A stretch of 14,414 nucleotides of DNA from Candidatus Aminicenantota bacterium. GTDB taxonomy: Bacteria; Acidobacteriota; Aminicenantia; UBA2199. The position numbers were made by a program, and so were the translations under genes. The notes below the pieces were generated by a model. It was not told the DNA's origin. It ran no database searches and saw only the letters and a program-made list of their open reading frames with translations. Shown here in pieces: positions 1 to 7,366 of this stretch. Position 1 is the first letter of the stretch, and each line of letters opens with the position of its first letter. The stretch is from NCBI GenBank assembly GCA_030612495.1, contig JAUWNT010000048.1:1-14414 (forward strand), written 5' to 3'.

Positions 1-1625
1 GAACTAGATCTGTAATGATATTTACCACTTCTTATATCACTACTTCTACTATTTCTAAGAGCACTTCTCTGCTTCTTTGTAAGCCTGCCGGAAGAAATTC
101 TAAGTTTAGGGCATACAACTTCATTTGTCTTACTTGAATAATAAACAGAGAGTTTTCTACCAATAGCCCATCTTTTATCGGGATTCCAATCCCTGAACCC
201 CTTTAGATAACTCTTGCTCTTTAATCCTTTTTTATAAATCGATACACCGGGCGTAACAATTTTTCTTTGTGAGTGCACAAATGCATTGTACACCTTTTTT
301 GGATTAATTATAGGCTTAGCTGTTTTTCCAATATTTCTTTTTAGATATTTTACATATGTTTTATTCATCTTTTCAATTAGATGTATAACACCTTTCGGGA
401 CATCTTTAAAATAAGGTTTTTTCAAGGATATATTATATTTTTTATAAAAAGCTTTTGACCATCTTTTTTTTCCATAGTGTCGATAAGTATAGTAAAGATC
501 ATAACCACCATATACTTCATTCATCCAGTATGATAAAGTTGGTAAATAGTAAGAGCCCCAGACATTCAACCCATTAAATGGAGGGAATCCCATCCCATAT
601 ATAGAATCCGTACCGAATTCAGCACTTCCAACCCATCTGTCCAGACCAATTCCCTTTGAAAATGCCTCACCAGGGATCCAGGTCCATCCATATTTATTCA
701 AAAACACCCAGGTTCCAAGATGAGCAGGTACCCACCCCCATGGCTGAGAGGGAACTGCAAATAATTCCTTCCCAATTTTAACATATTCAGCACCAAAAAA
801 AGGTCTGTTAAATTTAAAGGTTTCATTATAGGGTTTCCATACATATCCAAAAATATCATTATATATCCATTCACCATAACGTGATGACCATTTTTCTGCC
901 CAATTGATAATACCTTTACTATAACGATAAATAGCCTTCGGCAGTTTATTAATGCCATAATGAAGCTCTTTAAAATTTTTGTTTAAATGCTCATTCCATA
1001 ACAAAAATTCTACATCCTGTTTCTCTATAGGAACAAGCCTATAATCTGCTGTTACAATATAACCTATTTTAGTCTTAATTGTCTCTTTTTTCATAGAATG
1101 AATATCCTTACCATACAAAACATCAAATTTTCCCCTATTAGAAAAAAGATATGTGCCTCCATCTTCTAAGACACGAATAATTGAAGTTGAGCTTTTTTTT
1201 AGATTTATTGCAGCATTTGGGGTAATGATCTGGAACATTTCAAGATTATAAGAATTATTCATTGAATATATTTGACCCTTAATAAGATTAAGTGTTGTAA
1301 CTTGCCATTTTGATGTTAATGTGTTAGCCAGAACAGTAGTTAATTCTAACATAGAATTCTTGTCAATACGCATAATTGTCCCATTATCAAACTGCAACTC
1401 ACAGCGACTTTTCCGTCCTGTAACAATGCTATCTCCAGGAGCAACTGGCATGTTAACAATCGCTTTGTCCTGCCTATTATCCTCTCTTATTATTTTCACA
1501 TCTCCATCAACATATGAGATATGACCATAAATTGATTCAGCAGATGAAAAAAGATTTGCTGATATAAAAAGAAAGCTCAGTATAAATAATCCAAAAACCA
1601 AAAATCTCTTTTTAATATTACTCAT
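1..1625 (-). CDS. Exported FecR-domain protein with DUF6600-like aromatic-rich region (partial, C-terminus off the left edge)
   Basis: An open frame of 541 codons runs without a stop to the left edge, so the C-terminus is missing. Residues 1-29 form a signal peptide (basic start, hydrophobic core, cleavage likely near SSA-ES). Residues about 32-170 look like a FecR domain: GHISYVDGDV, then PGDSIVTGRKSRCELQFDNG and ITPNAAINL. Residues about 249-320 carry Trp/Tyr/Gly-rich motifs (YGEWIYNDIFGYVWKP, WGWVPAHLGTWVF, YGWTWIPG) typical of DUF6600 proteins. The remainder is basic and Tyr-rich, unrecognised. Classical FecR is an inner-membrane sigma regulator paired with a FecI sigma and TonB receptor; none is nearby, so a secreted or envelope structural/binding role is inferred. 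The start at 1625 is chosen for its 5-nt spacing from AGGAGG (1631-1636); an in-frame ATG at 1628 is only 2 nt from it. A sigma-54-type promoter lies just upstream. The function is unknown. Confidence 0.85.
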   Translation of the reverse strand, partial: MSNIKKRFLVFGLFILSFLFISANLFSSAESIYGHISYVDGDVKIIREDNRQDKAIVNMPVAPGDSIVTGRKSRCELQFDNGTIMRIDKNSMLELTTVLANTLTSKWQVTTLNLIKGQIYSMNNSYNLEMFQIITPNAAINLKKSSTSIIRVLEDGGTYLFSNRGKFDVLYGKDIHSMKKETIKTKIGYIVTADYRLVPIEKQDVEFLLWNEHLNKNFKELHYGINKLPKAIYRYSKGIINWAEKWSSRYGEWIYNDIFGYVWKPYNETFKFNRPFFGAEYVKIGKELFAVPSQPWGWVPAHLGTWVFLNKYGWTWIPGEAFSKGIGLDRWVGSAEFGTDSIYGMGFPPFNGLNVWGSYYLPTLSYWMNEVYGGYDLYYTYRHYGKKRWSKAFYKKYNISLKKPYFKDVPKGVIHLIEKMNKTYVKYLKRNIGKTAKPIINPKKVYNAFVHSQRKIVTPGVSIYKKGLKSKSYLKGFRDWNPDKRWAIGRKLSVYYSSKTNEVVCPKLRISSGRLTKKQRSALRNSRSSDIRSGKYHYRSS

Positions 1626-1669
1626 CATTTCCTCCTAATTTTTTATATTTTAACTATTCAATTAAATGC

Positions 1670-1687
1670 ATGCAAGTTTGATGCCAA
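1670..1687 (-). promoter_or_regulatory. Sigma-54 (RpoN) -24/-12 promoter for the FecR-like gene
   Basis: Read on the minus strand the site is TTGGCATCAAACTTGCAT. The RpoN consensus is TTGGCAC-G-N4-TTGCA/T, so the -24 (TTGGCA) and -12 (TTGCAT) elements both match, with the required 10 bases between the GG and GC pairs. The predicted start near 1660 gives a leader of about 35 nt carrying AGGAGG at 1631-1636. It sits in the gap directly upstream of the gene. Two dyads at 1704-1752 lie where an activator would bind. No good sigma-70 alternative was seen. Confidence 0.7.
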
Positions 1688-1703
1688 CAAATAAGAGAAA
1701 TAA

Positions 1704-1721
1704 TGTCCTGAAAAAAGGACA
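1704..1721. promoter_or_regulatory. Perfect dyad TGTCCT-N6-AGGACA, probable activator-binding site (site 1)
   Basis: Six-base arms form a perfect inverted repeat around GAAAAA; with flanking AA/TT the symmetry extends over 1702-1723. Its centre lies about 53 bp upstream of the start predicted from the -24/-12 promoter at 1670-1687. Sigma-54 promoters need an upstream enhancer-binding protein, so this is inferred to be its binding site. A weak hairpin terminator for the TPR gene is the alternative, but the stem has few G-C pairs and no strong U-run follows on the minus strand. Confidence 0.5.
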
Positions 1722-1734
1722 TTTTTTGATTTTT

Positions 1735-1752
1735 TGTATTAAAAATAGGACA
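1735..1752. promoter_or_regulatory. Imperfect second dyad TGTATT-N6-AGGACA (site 2)
   Basis: This has the same layout as the dyad at 1704-1721: one perfect arm (AGGACA, 1747-1752), six AT bases, and an arm matching 4 of 6 bases (TGTATT, 1735-1740). Its centre is 31 bp from that of site 1, about three helical turns, so two bound dimers would lie on the same DNA face. It lies about 84 bp upstream of the predicted start. A weak plus strong tandem pair is common for enhancer-binding proteins. The regulator is not identifiable. Confidence 0.4.
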
Positions 1753-1787
1753 CTTTCTAAAAATTCATCAGAAAATTTCTATGTTTT

Positions 1788-2789
1788 TTATTTTCCCAGC
1801 CTTGATCTTGCAGCATTAATTATCTCTTGAAAGCCTGCATCCAATTCTTCTTTGGTTTTATCTTTTGGAGACTTAACATTATAATACAAATGTCTTAATA
1901 ATTTATAGTCTTTTGCTTCCTTATTTTCATGTCTCATAATGTGAGCTTCGGCTAAACATCTAATAGCTCTATCTATATCCCTCTTTTGCAGCATTACACC
2001 AAGATTATAAGCAGTCTTGGCATTTTTTCTGATTCTATAAGATCTCTCAAGACAATTTATTGCTTTTTGTTTATCACTTATCTTACTATACCAGCTGGCA
2101 AGCATACTTAAGTACCTATAATTTGGCCTTTCAACATTGCAAACATGTTCGAATACACTAATAGCATCTCTTATTTTTTTCATTTTATATAAATTATTGG
2201 CCAGAGTAACGATCATATTTGATGATTTTGTTGATTTATCATAGTTAGCAAAAATCTCAATAGCTTTTTCTGCAGCCTTATTCATCATTTCAGGGTCCCT
2301 TCTACCTTTCGAATACAAAATGAATATTTGAATCCTCAATGCTGGAACAATATATTTTTTATCATATTTTTTTGTATTATTTTCATTAGCCTTCATTGTC
2401 CTTGCCAATTCAAGAGCTAAATCAGCATAATGATAAGCTTTATCAAGATCCTTTTTTGTTACATTATAAGAGTTTGCAAGTAACAGGTATAATTGAAGCT
2501 TTTTTCTATCTTTAATATCTTTCAAATTCAATGCTTTTTCACTGTAAGTGATCGTTTTTTCATATTTCTTAAGGTTAAATGAATCCAGAGATAACTGATA
2601 ATAAAGAACTTTTAAATTTGAATCACCTTCTTGTGCATATTTTTCAGCATATTGTTCAAGCAAAGACATTCTAAATTCTATATTTTGCTCAGAAATAGCA
2701 TTTTTCCATGAATCCTCTTTCTCATCTGATAATAAAAACGATGAACTAACAAATAAAACAACCAATAATATAAAAGCCTTTTTTTTCAT
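1788..2789 (-). CDS. Exported tetratricopeptide-repeat (TPR) protein
   Basis: 333 residues. Residues 1-21 are a signal peptide (MKKKAFILLVVLFV..., cleavage near LLS-DE), placing the protein outside the cytoplasm, probably in the periplasm. TPR-like helical pairs are visible at about 60-90, 98-130 (LANSYN...DKAYHYADLALEL), 192-218 (LANNLYKMKKIRDAISVFE), 225-254 (ASWYSKISDKQKAINCLERS) and 258-288 (YNLGVMLQKRDIDRAIRCL). TPRs are protein-binding scaffolds, so an adaptor or envelope-assembly role is inferred; the partner is unknown. GGAGG (2797-2801) lies 7 nt before the ATG, and a perfect-consensus sigma-70 promoter lies upstream. The FecR-like gene follows on the same strand after about 160 bp but has its own promoter, so the two are likely controlled separately. 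No enzyme domain was seen. Confidence 0.85.
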   Translation of the reverse strand: MKKKAFILLVVLFVSSSFLLSDEKEDSWKNAISEQNIEFRMSLLEQYAEKYAQEGDSNLKVLYYQLSLDSFNLKKYEKTITYSEKALNLKDIKDRKKLQLYLLLANSYNVTKKDLDKAYHYADLALELARTMKANENNTKKYDKKYIVPALRIQIFILYSKGRRDPEMMNKAAEKAIEIFANYDKSTKSSNMIVTLANNLYKMKKIRDAISVFEHVCNVERPNYRYLSMLASWYSKISDKQKAINCLERSYRIRKNAKTAYNLGVMLQKRDIDRAIRCLAEAHIMRHENKEAKDYKLLRHLYYNVKSPKDKTKEELDAGFQEIINAARSRLGK

Positions 2790-2850
2790 TAGATTTCCTC
2801 CACTAAAGTTAAGAATCTTTCTATATAAAAACTCATCTAAATAAAAAAAG

Positions 2851-2880
2851 ATTATAAATAAAGTATTAACTGTTTGTCAA
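2851..2880 (-). promoter_or_regulatory. Consensus sigma-70 promoter of the TPR gene
   Basis: On the minus strand there is TTGACA (2880-2875), an 18-bp spacer, and TATAAT (2856-2851). Both hexamers match the housekeeping consensus exactly. Transcription would start near 2844, giving a leader of about 55 nt that includes the GGAGG ribosome site at 2797-2801. No operator-like repeat was seen around it. Confidence 0.75.
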
Positions 2881-3000
2881 GTTTTAGATATCTAATTCTA
2901 AAAATTGAAAAAATTTTTCTATGAAATTTACTAAGATATTATGATAATAAAGATAAATTATAAATACCCATTTATTAGCTTAATTATAACTTAACAGTCC

Positions 3001-3041
3001 TTGATTTTTATAGTTTTGTATGTTATTTATAGATTTATAAT
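3001..3041 (+). promoter_or_regulatory. Tentative promoter region of the gcvT operon
   Basis: The gap 2790-3060 must hold the plus-strand gcvT promoter, but none is clear. The best -10 is TATAAT at 3036-3041, with a poor -35 (TTTTGT, 3014-3019); it would leave a leader of only about 13 nt. An alternative is TTGATT (3001-3006), 17 bp, then a weak TATTTA (3024-3029). The rest of the gap is AT-rich, with no hairpin and no glycine-riboswitch-like conserved G-rich helices. Confidence 0.3.
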
Positions 3042-3060
3042 TTTGAACTGGAGATTTACA

Positions 3061-4161
3061 ATGAAAAAAACAAAATTAAACAAAGCTCATTATATTCTCA
3101 ATGGGAAAATGGTTGAGTTTGCAGGATGGGATATGCCTATCCAATATTCAGGCATAAACACTGAACACAATGCAGTAAGAACAACAGGGGGGATTTTTGA
3201 TGTCAGCCATATGGGTGAAATATCTTTAACAGGAAAACAAGCTTTAGATGCTGTTCAATATATTACTTCAAACAATGCTGCAAAGCTAAATCCAGGGAAC
3301 ATCCAATATTCAGCATTACTCACAGAAAAGGGTTGCTTTGTTGATGATCTTTTAGTGTATATGCTTACTGAAAATGAATATTTATTAGTTGTTAATGCAT
3401 CTAATATAGACAAAGATTATAAATGGATTAAAGAAAAGGCACAAAATTTTGATGTTGAAATAAATAATGAGAGCAAAGATTATTCACAAATAGCTATCCA
3501 AGGCCCTGTTTCAGAAAAACTTCTGTCCGAATTCACAAAAGAAGACCTTTATTCAATCAAATATTACCATTTCATAAAAGGTAAAATAAATGGGATTGAT
3601 TCTGTCATTTCAAGAACCGGATATACAGGAGAAGACGGATTTGAAATTTACTTCAAATCAGATGAGGAGACTGCTTCGAAATTATTCTTAGACCTTCTTG
3701 AAAAAGGAAAAAAATATAATGTAATACCAACCGGACTTGGTGCAAGAGATACATTAAGACTTGAATCAAGTATGGCATTATATGGGAATGATATTGATGA
3801 TGCTCATACTGTTCTTGAAGCAAACTTAGGCTGGATACTAAAATTAAAAAAAGGAGACTTTATTGGTAAAAACATCCTTTTAAATCAGAAAAATGAAGGT
3901 ATAAAGAGAAAACTTGTTGGTTTTGAACTCACAGATAGAGGGATAGCAAGACATGGTTATCCAGTATATATTAACAATAAAGAATATGGAATTATTACAA
4001 GTGGAACTTACGCTCCTTATTTAAAAAAAGCAATTGGTATGACATATCTACCTATTGAGAGAACAGAAATAGGAGCAAAATTTCAAATACAAATAAGAAA
4101 TAATAGGGTTCTTGCTAAAGTAGTTGAAACCCCATTTTATAAAAGAGATAAAAAAATTTAA
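3061..4161 (+). CDS. gcvT: Glycine cleavage system T protein (aminomethyltransferase)
   Basis: GcvT moves the methylene group from the aminomethyl-lipoyl arm of the H protein to tetrahydrofolate, releasing ammonia and 5,10-methylene-THF in the cytoplasm. The 366 residues match the family's usual length of about 360-370. Recognisable blocks are MVEFAGWDMPIQYSG (17-31), FDVSHMGEI (46-54), the VDD motif (94-96) carrying the conserved aspartate of the folate site, SRTGYTGEDGFEIY, and GLGARDTLRLE with AlyGnDI-like sequence after it. The ATG at 3061 is preferred because GGAG (3050-3053) lies 7 nt upstream and family homology begins there; an in-frame TTG at 3001 would add 20 non-homologous hydrophobic residues and has no ribosome site. 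It is the first gene of the glycine operon; gcvH starts 23 nt after its stop. Confidence 0.97.
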   Translation: MKKTKLNKAHYILNGKMVEFAGWDMPIQYSGINTEHNAVRTTGGIFDVSHMGEISLTGKQALDAVQYITSNNAAKLNPGNIQYSALLTEKGCFVDDLLVYMLTENEYLLVVNASNIDKDYKWIKEKAQNFDVEINNESKDYSQIAIQGPVSEKLLSEFTKEDLYSIKYYHFIKGKINGIDSVISRTGYTGEDGFEIYFKSDEETASKLFLDLLEKGKKYNVIPTGLGARDTLRLESSMALYGNDIDDAHTVLEANLGWILKLKKGDFIGKNILLNQKNEGIKRKLVGFELTDRGIARHGYPVYINNKEYGIITSGTYAPYLKKAIGMTYLPIERTEIGAKFQIQIRNNRVLAKVVETPFYKRDKKI

Positions 4162-4184
4162 TTTAAATTTAATTGGAGGAAAAA

Positions 4185-4568
4185 ATGAATTTAGATAATT
4201 TTAAATTCACAAAAGAACATGAATGGGTAAATATGGAAGGAGATATCGGGACAATAGGTATCTCAGATTTTGCACAAAAAGAATTTGGTGATATTGTTTA
4301 CGTAGAATTACCCTCAGTCGGGGAAAAATTCAACAAAGGCGATGCTTGTGCAAATATAGAATCAGTTAAAGCAGTTGATGATATATATACACCCATATCA
4401 GGTGAAGTTATCGAAGTTAATGAAGAATTAAACGATAACCCGGAAAACATTAACAAAGATCCATATGGAAAAGGATGGATTTTTAAAATCAAAATTGAAG
4501 ATAAGAAAGAGATCGAAAATTTAATGAATAATAATCAATATAATGATTTTCTCAATGGAATTTCTTAG
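4185..4568 (+). CDS. gcvH: Glycine cleavage system H protein (lipoyl carrier)
   Basis: GcvH carries the aminomethyl intermediate between the P, T and L proteins on a lipoyl-lysine arm. The 127 residues are the usual size. Signature sequences are FTKEHEWV (8-15), GISDFAQKEFGDIVYVELP (25-43) and ESVKAVDDIYTP (59-70), where Lys62 is the lipoylated residue; the C-terminal half has DPYGKGWIFKI. The start is the ATG at 4185, 5 nt after GGAGG (4175-4179). An upstream in-frame TTG at 4173 overlaps that ribosome site and would add only four residues. The gene lies between gcvT and gcvPA, whose AGGAG overlaps the gcvH stop. No lipoate ligase or synthase is in the window, so lipoylation enzymes are encoded elsewhere. 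Confidence 0.97.
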   Translation: MNLDNFKFTKEHEWVNMEGDIGTIGISDFAQKEFGDIVYVELPSVGEKFNKGDACANIESVKAVDDIYTPISGEVIEVNEELNDNPENINKDPYGKGWIFKIKIEDKKEIENLMNNNQYNDFLNGIS

Positions 4569-4577
4569 GAGTAATAA

Positions 4578-5927
4578 ATGCGATATTTTCCTCTGACAAA
4601 CTCTGAAAGGGAAGAAATTAAAAATTTCCTGGGGATAAAAGATACAAATGAGTTATTTTCTGATATACCAAAAGATAAATCTTATTATCCTTTAAATGAT
4701 ATTCCATCAGCCCTTACAGAAGATCAACTTTTAATAAAATTCAAAGAATTAACAAAAAAAAATAAATATTCAAAGTATTTAAGCTTTTTAGGTGCAGGAT
4801 CTTATAACCATTTTATTCCAGAAGTAGTAAATTACTTAATAAATAAAGGTGAATTATCAACACCATACACACCATATCAGGCAGAAGTAAGCCAGGGAAG
4901 TCTACAGGGAATATTTGAATATCAGACAATGATCACTATGCTTACTGGAATGGATATTTCAAACTCATCGCTTTATGATGGCGGAACAGCTGCAGCAGAG
5001 GGAGTACTTCTTGCATTGAGAAAATCTAAAAAGAATCGTATCTTGATTGCTTCTAACCTTCATCCAGAATACATTGAAATCATTCATACTTATATTCAAA
5101 ACCTTGATTTTGAAGCTGAATTTATTGAATTTGACAGAGAAAGCGGAAAGATAGATTTAATCCAGCTTAAAGAAAAGATCGATGAAAATTGCGGAGGATT
5201 CATATTCCAATCTCCCAACTTCTTAGGAGTTATTGAAGAGGTCAAAACCATTTCTGATATAACTCATAGCAAGAATGCATTCTCAGTGCAGGTTACAGCT
5301 GAAGCAATGTCTCTTGCTTTTTTAACTCCTGCAGCAGAAAATGATGTAGATATAATTGTAGGAGAAGCCCAGAGTTTTGGAATCCCTATTGGCTTTGGGG
5401 GCCCTTATCTTGGTTTTATAGGTGCAAAAAAAGAATTTCTCAGACAAATGCCAGGAAGAATTGTTGGCCAAACTATAGATACAAAAGGTAGAAAAGGCTA
5501 TGTATTAACATTATCAACAAGAGAACAACATATAAAAAGGGAAAAAGCAACATCAAATATATGCTCAAATCAAGCATTATGTGCTTTGAGAGCAGCCATA
5601 TATCTATCAACAATGGGACAAATAGGACTTAAAGAGGTTTCAAAAATAAACCATTTAAATACAGCATATTTTGTAAAAGAGGCTTCAAAATTAACTAACA
5701 TTAATATTAAATATAAAAAGGATTTTTATAATGAAGTTGTTATTAAAATAAAAAATAGAAAAGTAGAAGATTTTATTGCAAAACTTGAAGAAAAAAAGAT
5801 CATAGCAGGTGTCCCTTTAAAATACTTTTATCCAGATTTCGAAGACTCAATTCTTGTTAATTTCACAGAAATACATAAAAAGAAAGACATAGATGAATTC
5901 ATAAATGCAATTGGAGAAATAGAGTGA
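4578..5927 (+). CDS. gcvPA: Glycine dehydrogenase (decarboxylating) subunit 1, P protein N-terminal half
   Basis: This is one of two subunits of the split P protein, which decarboxylates glycine and loads the aminomethyl group onto GcvH. The 449 residues match the usual length of about 445-450. Conserved segments are FLGAGSYNHFIP (70-81), YTPYQAEVSQGSLQ (97-110), SLYDGGTAAAEG (131-142), and GEAQSFGIPIGFGGPYLGF (262-280). It has the PLP type-I fold, but the PLP-binding lysine belongs to the other half, GcvPB, so it is active only as a complex. AGGAG (4567-4571) sits 6 nt before the ATG and overlaps the gcvH stop. The stop overlaps the GTG start of gcvPB by 4 nt, suggesting translational coupling and equal subunit amounts. 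In many bacteria the two halves form one chain of about 950 residues. Confidence 0.97.
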   Translation: MRYFPLTNSEREEIKNFLGIKDTNELFSDIPKDKSYYPLNDIPSALTEDQLLIKFKELTKKNKYSKYLSFLGAGSYNHFIPEVVNYLINKGELSTPYTPYQAEVSQGSLQGIFEYQTMITMLTGMDISNSSLYDGGTAAAEGVLLALRKSKKNRILIASNLHPEYIEIIHTYIQNLDFEAEFIEFDRESGKIDLIQLKEKIDENCGGFIFQSPNFLGVIEEVKTISDITHSKNAFSVQVTAEAMSLAFLTPAAENDVDIIVGEAQSFGIPIGFGGPYLGFIGAKKEFLRQMPGRIVGQTIDTKGRKGYVLTLSTREQHIKREKATSNICSNQALCALRAAIYLSTMGQIGLKEVSKINHLNTAYFVKEASKLTNINIKYKKDFYNEVVIKIKNRKVEDFIAKLEEKKIIAGVPLKYFYPDFEDSILVNFTEIHKKKDIDEFINAIGEIE

Positions 5928-7366
5928 ATAAATTACAAAAACCAATTTTTGAAAAAAGTAGAAAAGGTAAAATCGGATATTCTTTTTCCCCAACTGAATT
6001 TTCAGATGACTTAATAACAATAGACAAAAAAAAATTGAGAGAAGAGATAAAAGATTTTCCCCAAGTTTCTGAAGTGGAGATCGTAAGACATTACACCAAT
6101 CTTGCCCAATTGAACCATTCAGTTGACTCAGGTTTTTATCCTTTGGGATCCTGTACAATGAAATACAACCCAAAAATAAATGAGAAAATTGCCAATTTCG
6201 AAGAATTTTCCACACATCCATACTCTCCTCATAAATTTGTTGAAGGCAACCTTGAGATTATAACAACTTTTGAGGAATGGCTGAAAAAGATTACAGCAAT
6301 GGCAGCATTTACACTCACACCCTCTGCAGGAGCACATGGTGAAATTACTGGAATGATGATAATTAAAAAATACTTGAGCTCAAAAGGAGATCCAAGAAAA
6401 ATAATATTAATACCAGATTCAGCACATGGAACGAATCCTGCTTCCGCACATTTTGCAGGATATGAAACCAAGGAGATTCCTTCAAACGAGGATGGAATTA
6501 TTGAGATTGAAACATTAAAAGAATATTTAAATAAAGATGTTGCTGCTTTAATGATGACAAATCCAAACACTCTTGGGATTTTTGAAAAAAATATTTGCAA
6601 AACATCTGAAATACTTCACAAAAATGGATCTTTATTATATATGGATGGAGCAAATATGAATGCATTTATGGGAATTGTTAGACCTGGAGATTTGGGAGTT
6701 GATGTAATGCATTTAAATTTACATAAAACATTTTCTACTCCACATGGAGGAGGAGGCCCAGGTTCAGGCCCTGTTGGAGTTGCGCCATATTTAGTCGAGC
6801 TTTTACCAGTACCATATGTATATAAAAAAGGCAACAACTATTTCATAAAATATCATGGGGAAAAAAGCATTGGAAGAATAAAAAATTTTTATGGTAACTT
6901 TTTAGTAATAGTAAGGGCTCTTGCTTATCTTATGTCTATTGGTAAAGAATATATTAGAAAAGTTGCAGAAGATGCTGTTTTAAATGCAAATTATATTCGT
7001 AAAAGTCTCGAACCTTTGCTTGAGTTACCATATAAATCAAAAACTTTACATGAAGTAATATTTTCAGATAAAAATCTAAACGTAACTACACTTGATATTG
7101 CAAAGAGCCTTCTTGATTATGGAATACACCCATTTACAATATATTTTCCTACAATCGTTCATGGAGCAATGATGATTGAACCGACTGAAACAGAAAGTAA
7201 AGAAACAATAGATGAATTTATTGATGCCATGAAAAAAATATTAGAAAAGGCTAAAACAGATCCTGAATACATTAAAAATACCCCCTATACAACCCCTGTT
7301 TCAAGATTAGATGAAGTACTTGCAGCAAGAAAACATGTCCTAAAATGGGAAAAATCAAGTGAATAA
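5924..7366 (+). CDS. gcvPB: Glycine dehydrogenase (decarboxylating) subunit 2, P protein C-terminal half (PLP-binding)
   Basis: This is the PLP-bearing half of the P protein. The 480 residues are typical. PLP is expected as a Schiff base on Lys268 in HLNLHKTFSTPHGGGGPG. Other conserved blocks are GFYPLGSCTMKYNP, PSAGAHGE, DSAHGTNPASA, MTNPNTLGIFE and DGANMNA. The GTG start at 5924 overlaps the gcvPA stop (GTGA), with GGAG (5913-5916) 7 nt upstream; homology starts immediately after it. The TAA stop shares one base with the glyQ ATG (TAATG). The overlaps on both sides imply a tightly coupled operon. Open frames on the opposite strand of this gene are shadows of its coding bias. Confidence 0.97.
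   Translation: MNKLQKPIFEKSRKGKIGYSFSPTEFSDDLITIDKKKLREEIKDFPQVSEVEIVRHYTNLAQLNHSVDSGFYPLGSCTMKYNPKINEKIANFEEFSTHPYSPHKFVEGNLEIITTFEEWLKKITAMAAFTLTPSAGAHGEITGMMIIKKYLSSKGDPRKIILIPDSAHGTNPASAHFAGYETKEIPSNEDGIIEIETLKEYLNKDVAALMMTNPNTLGIFEKNICKTSEILHKNGSLLYMDGANMNAFMGIVRPGDLGVDVMHLNLHKTFSTPHGGGGPGSGPVGVAPYLVELLPVPYVYKKGNNYFIKYHGEKSIGRIKNFYGNFLVIVRALAYLMSIGKEYIRKVAEDAVLNANYIRKSLEPLLELPYKSKTLHEVIFSDKNLNVTTLDIAKSLLDYGIHPFTIYFPTIVHGAMMIEPTETESKETIDEFIDAMKKILEKAKTDPEYIKNTPYTTPVSRLDEVLAARKHVLKWEKSSE

Noticed and set aside
698..958. An 86-codon open frame on the minus strand
   Set aside because: It lies inside the larger FecR-like gene on the same strand in another frame and has no ribosome site or recognisable product.
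1702..1723. The TGTCCT/AGGACA hairpin as a rho-independent terminator
   Set aside because: On the minus strand it is followed by ATTATTTCTC rather than a U-run, and the stem has only three G-C pairs. On the plus strand a T-run follows, but no plus-strand gene lies upstream. Together with the second dyad and the sigma-54 promoter, a protein-binding site fits better.
1702..1752. Repeated TGTCCT-A/T motifs as the end of an insertion sequence
   Set aside because: No transposase, target duplication or second end is visible in the window, and the motifs are ordered around a promoter.
2881..3060. Glycine riboswitch upstream of gcvT
   Set aside because: The region is AT-rich, has no G-rich conserved core or paired helices, and the likely promoter leaves no room for an aptamer.
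3001..3060. Upstream TTG start for gcvT adding 20 residues
   Set aside because: The added segment is hydrophobic, absent from the family, and lacks a ribosome site, while ATG 3061 has GGAG at good spacing. A leader peptide on a cytoplasmic T protein makes no sense.
6128..6837. Several minus-strand open frames opposite gcvPB
   Set aside because: They are opposite-strand shadows of a well-conserved enzyme, with no ribosome sites and no family resemblance.
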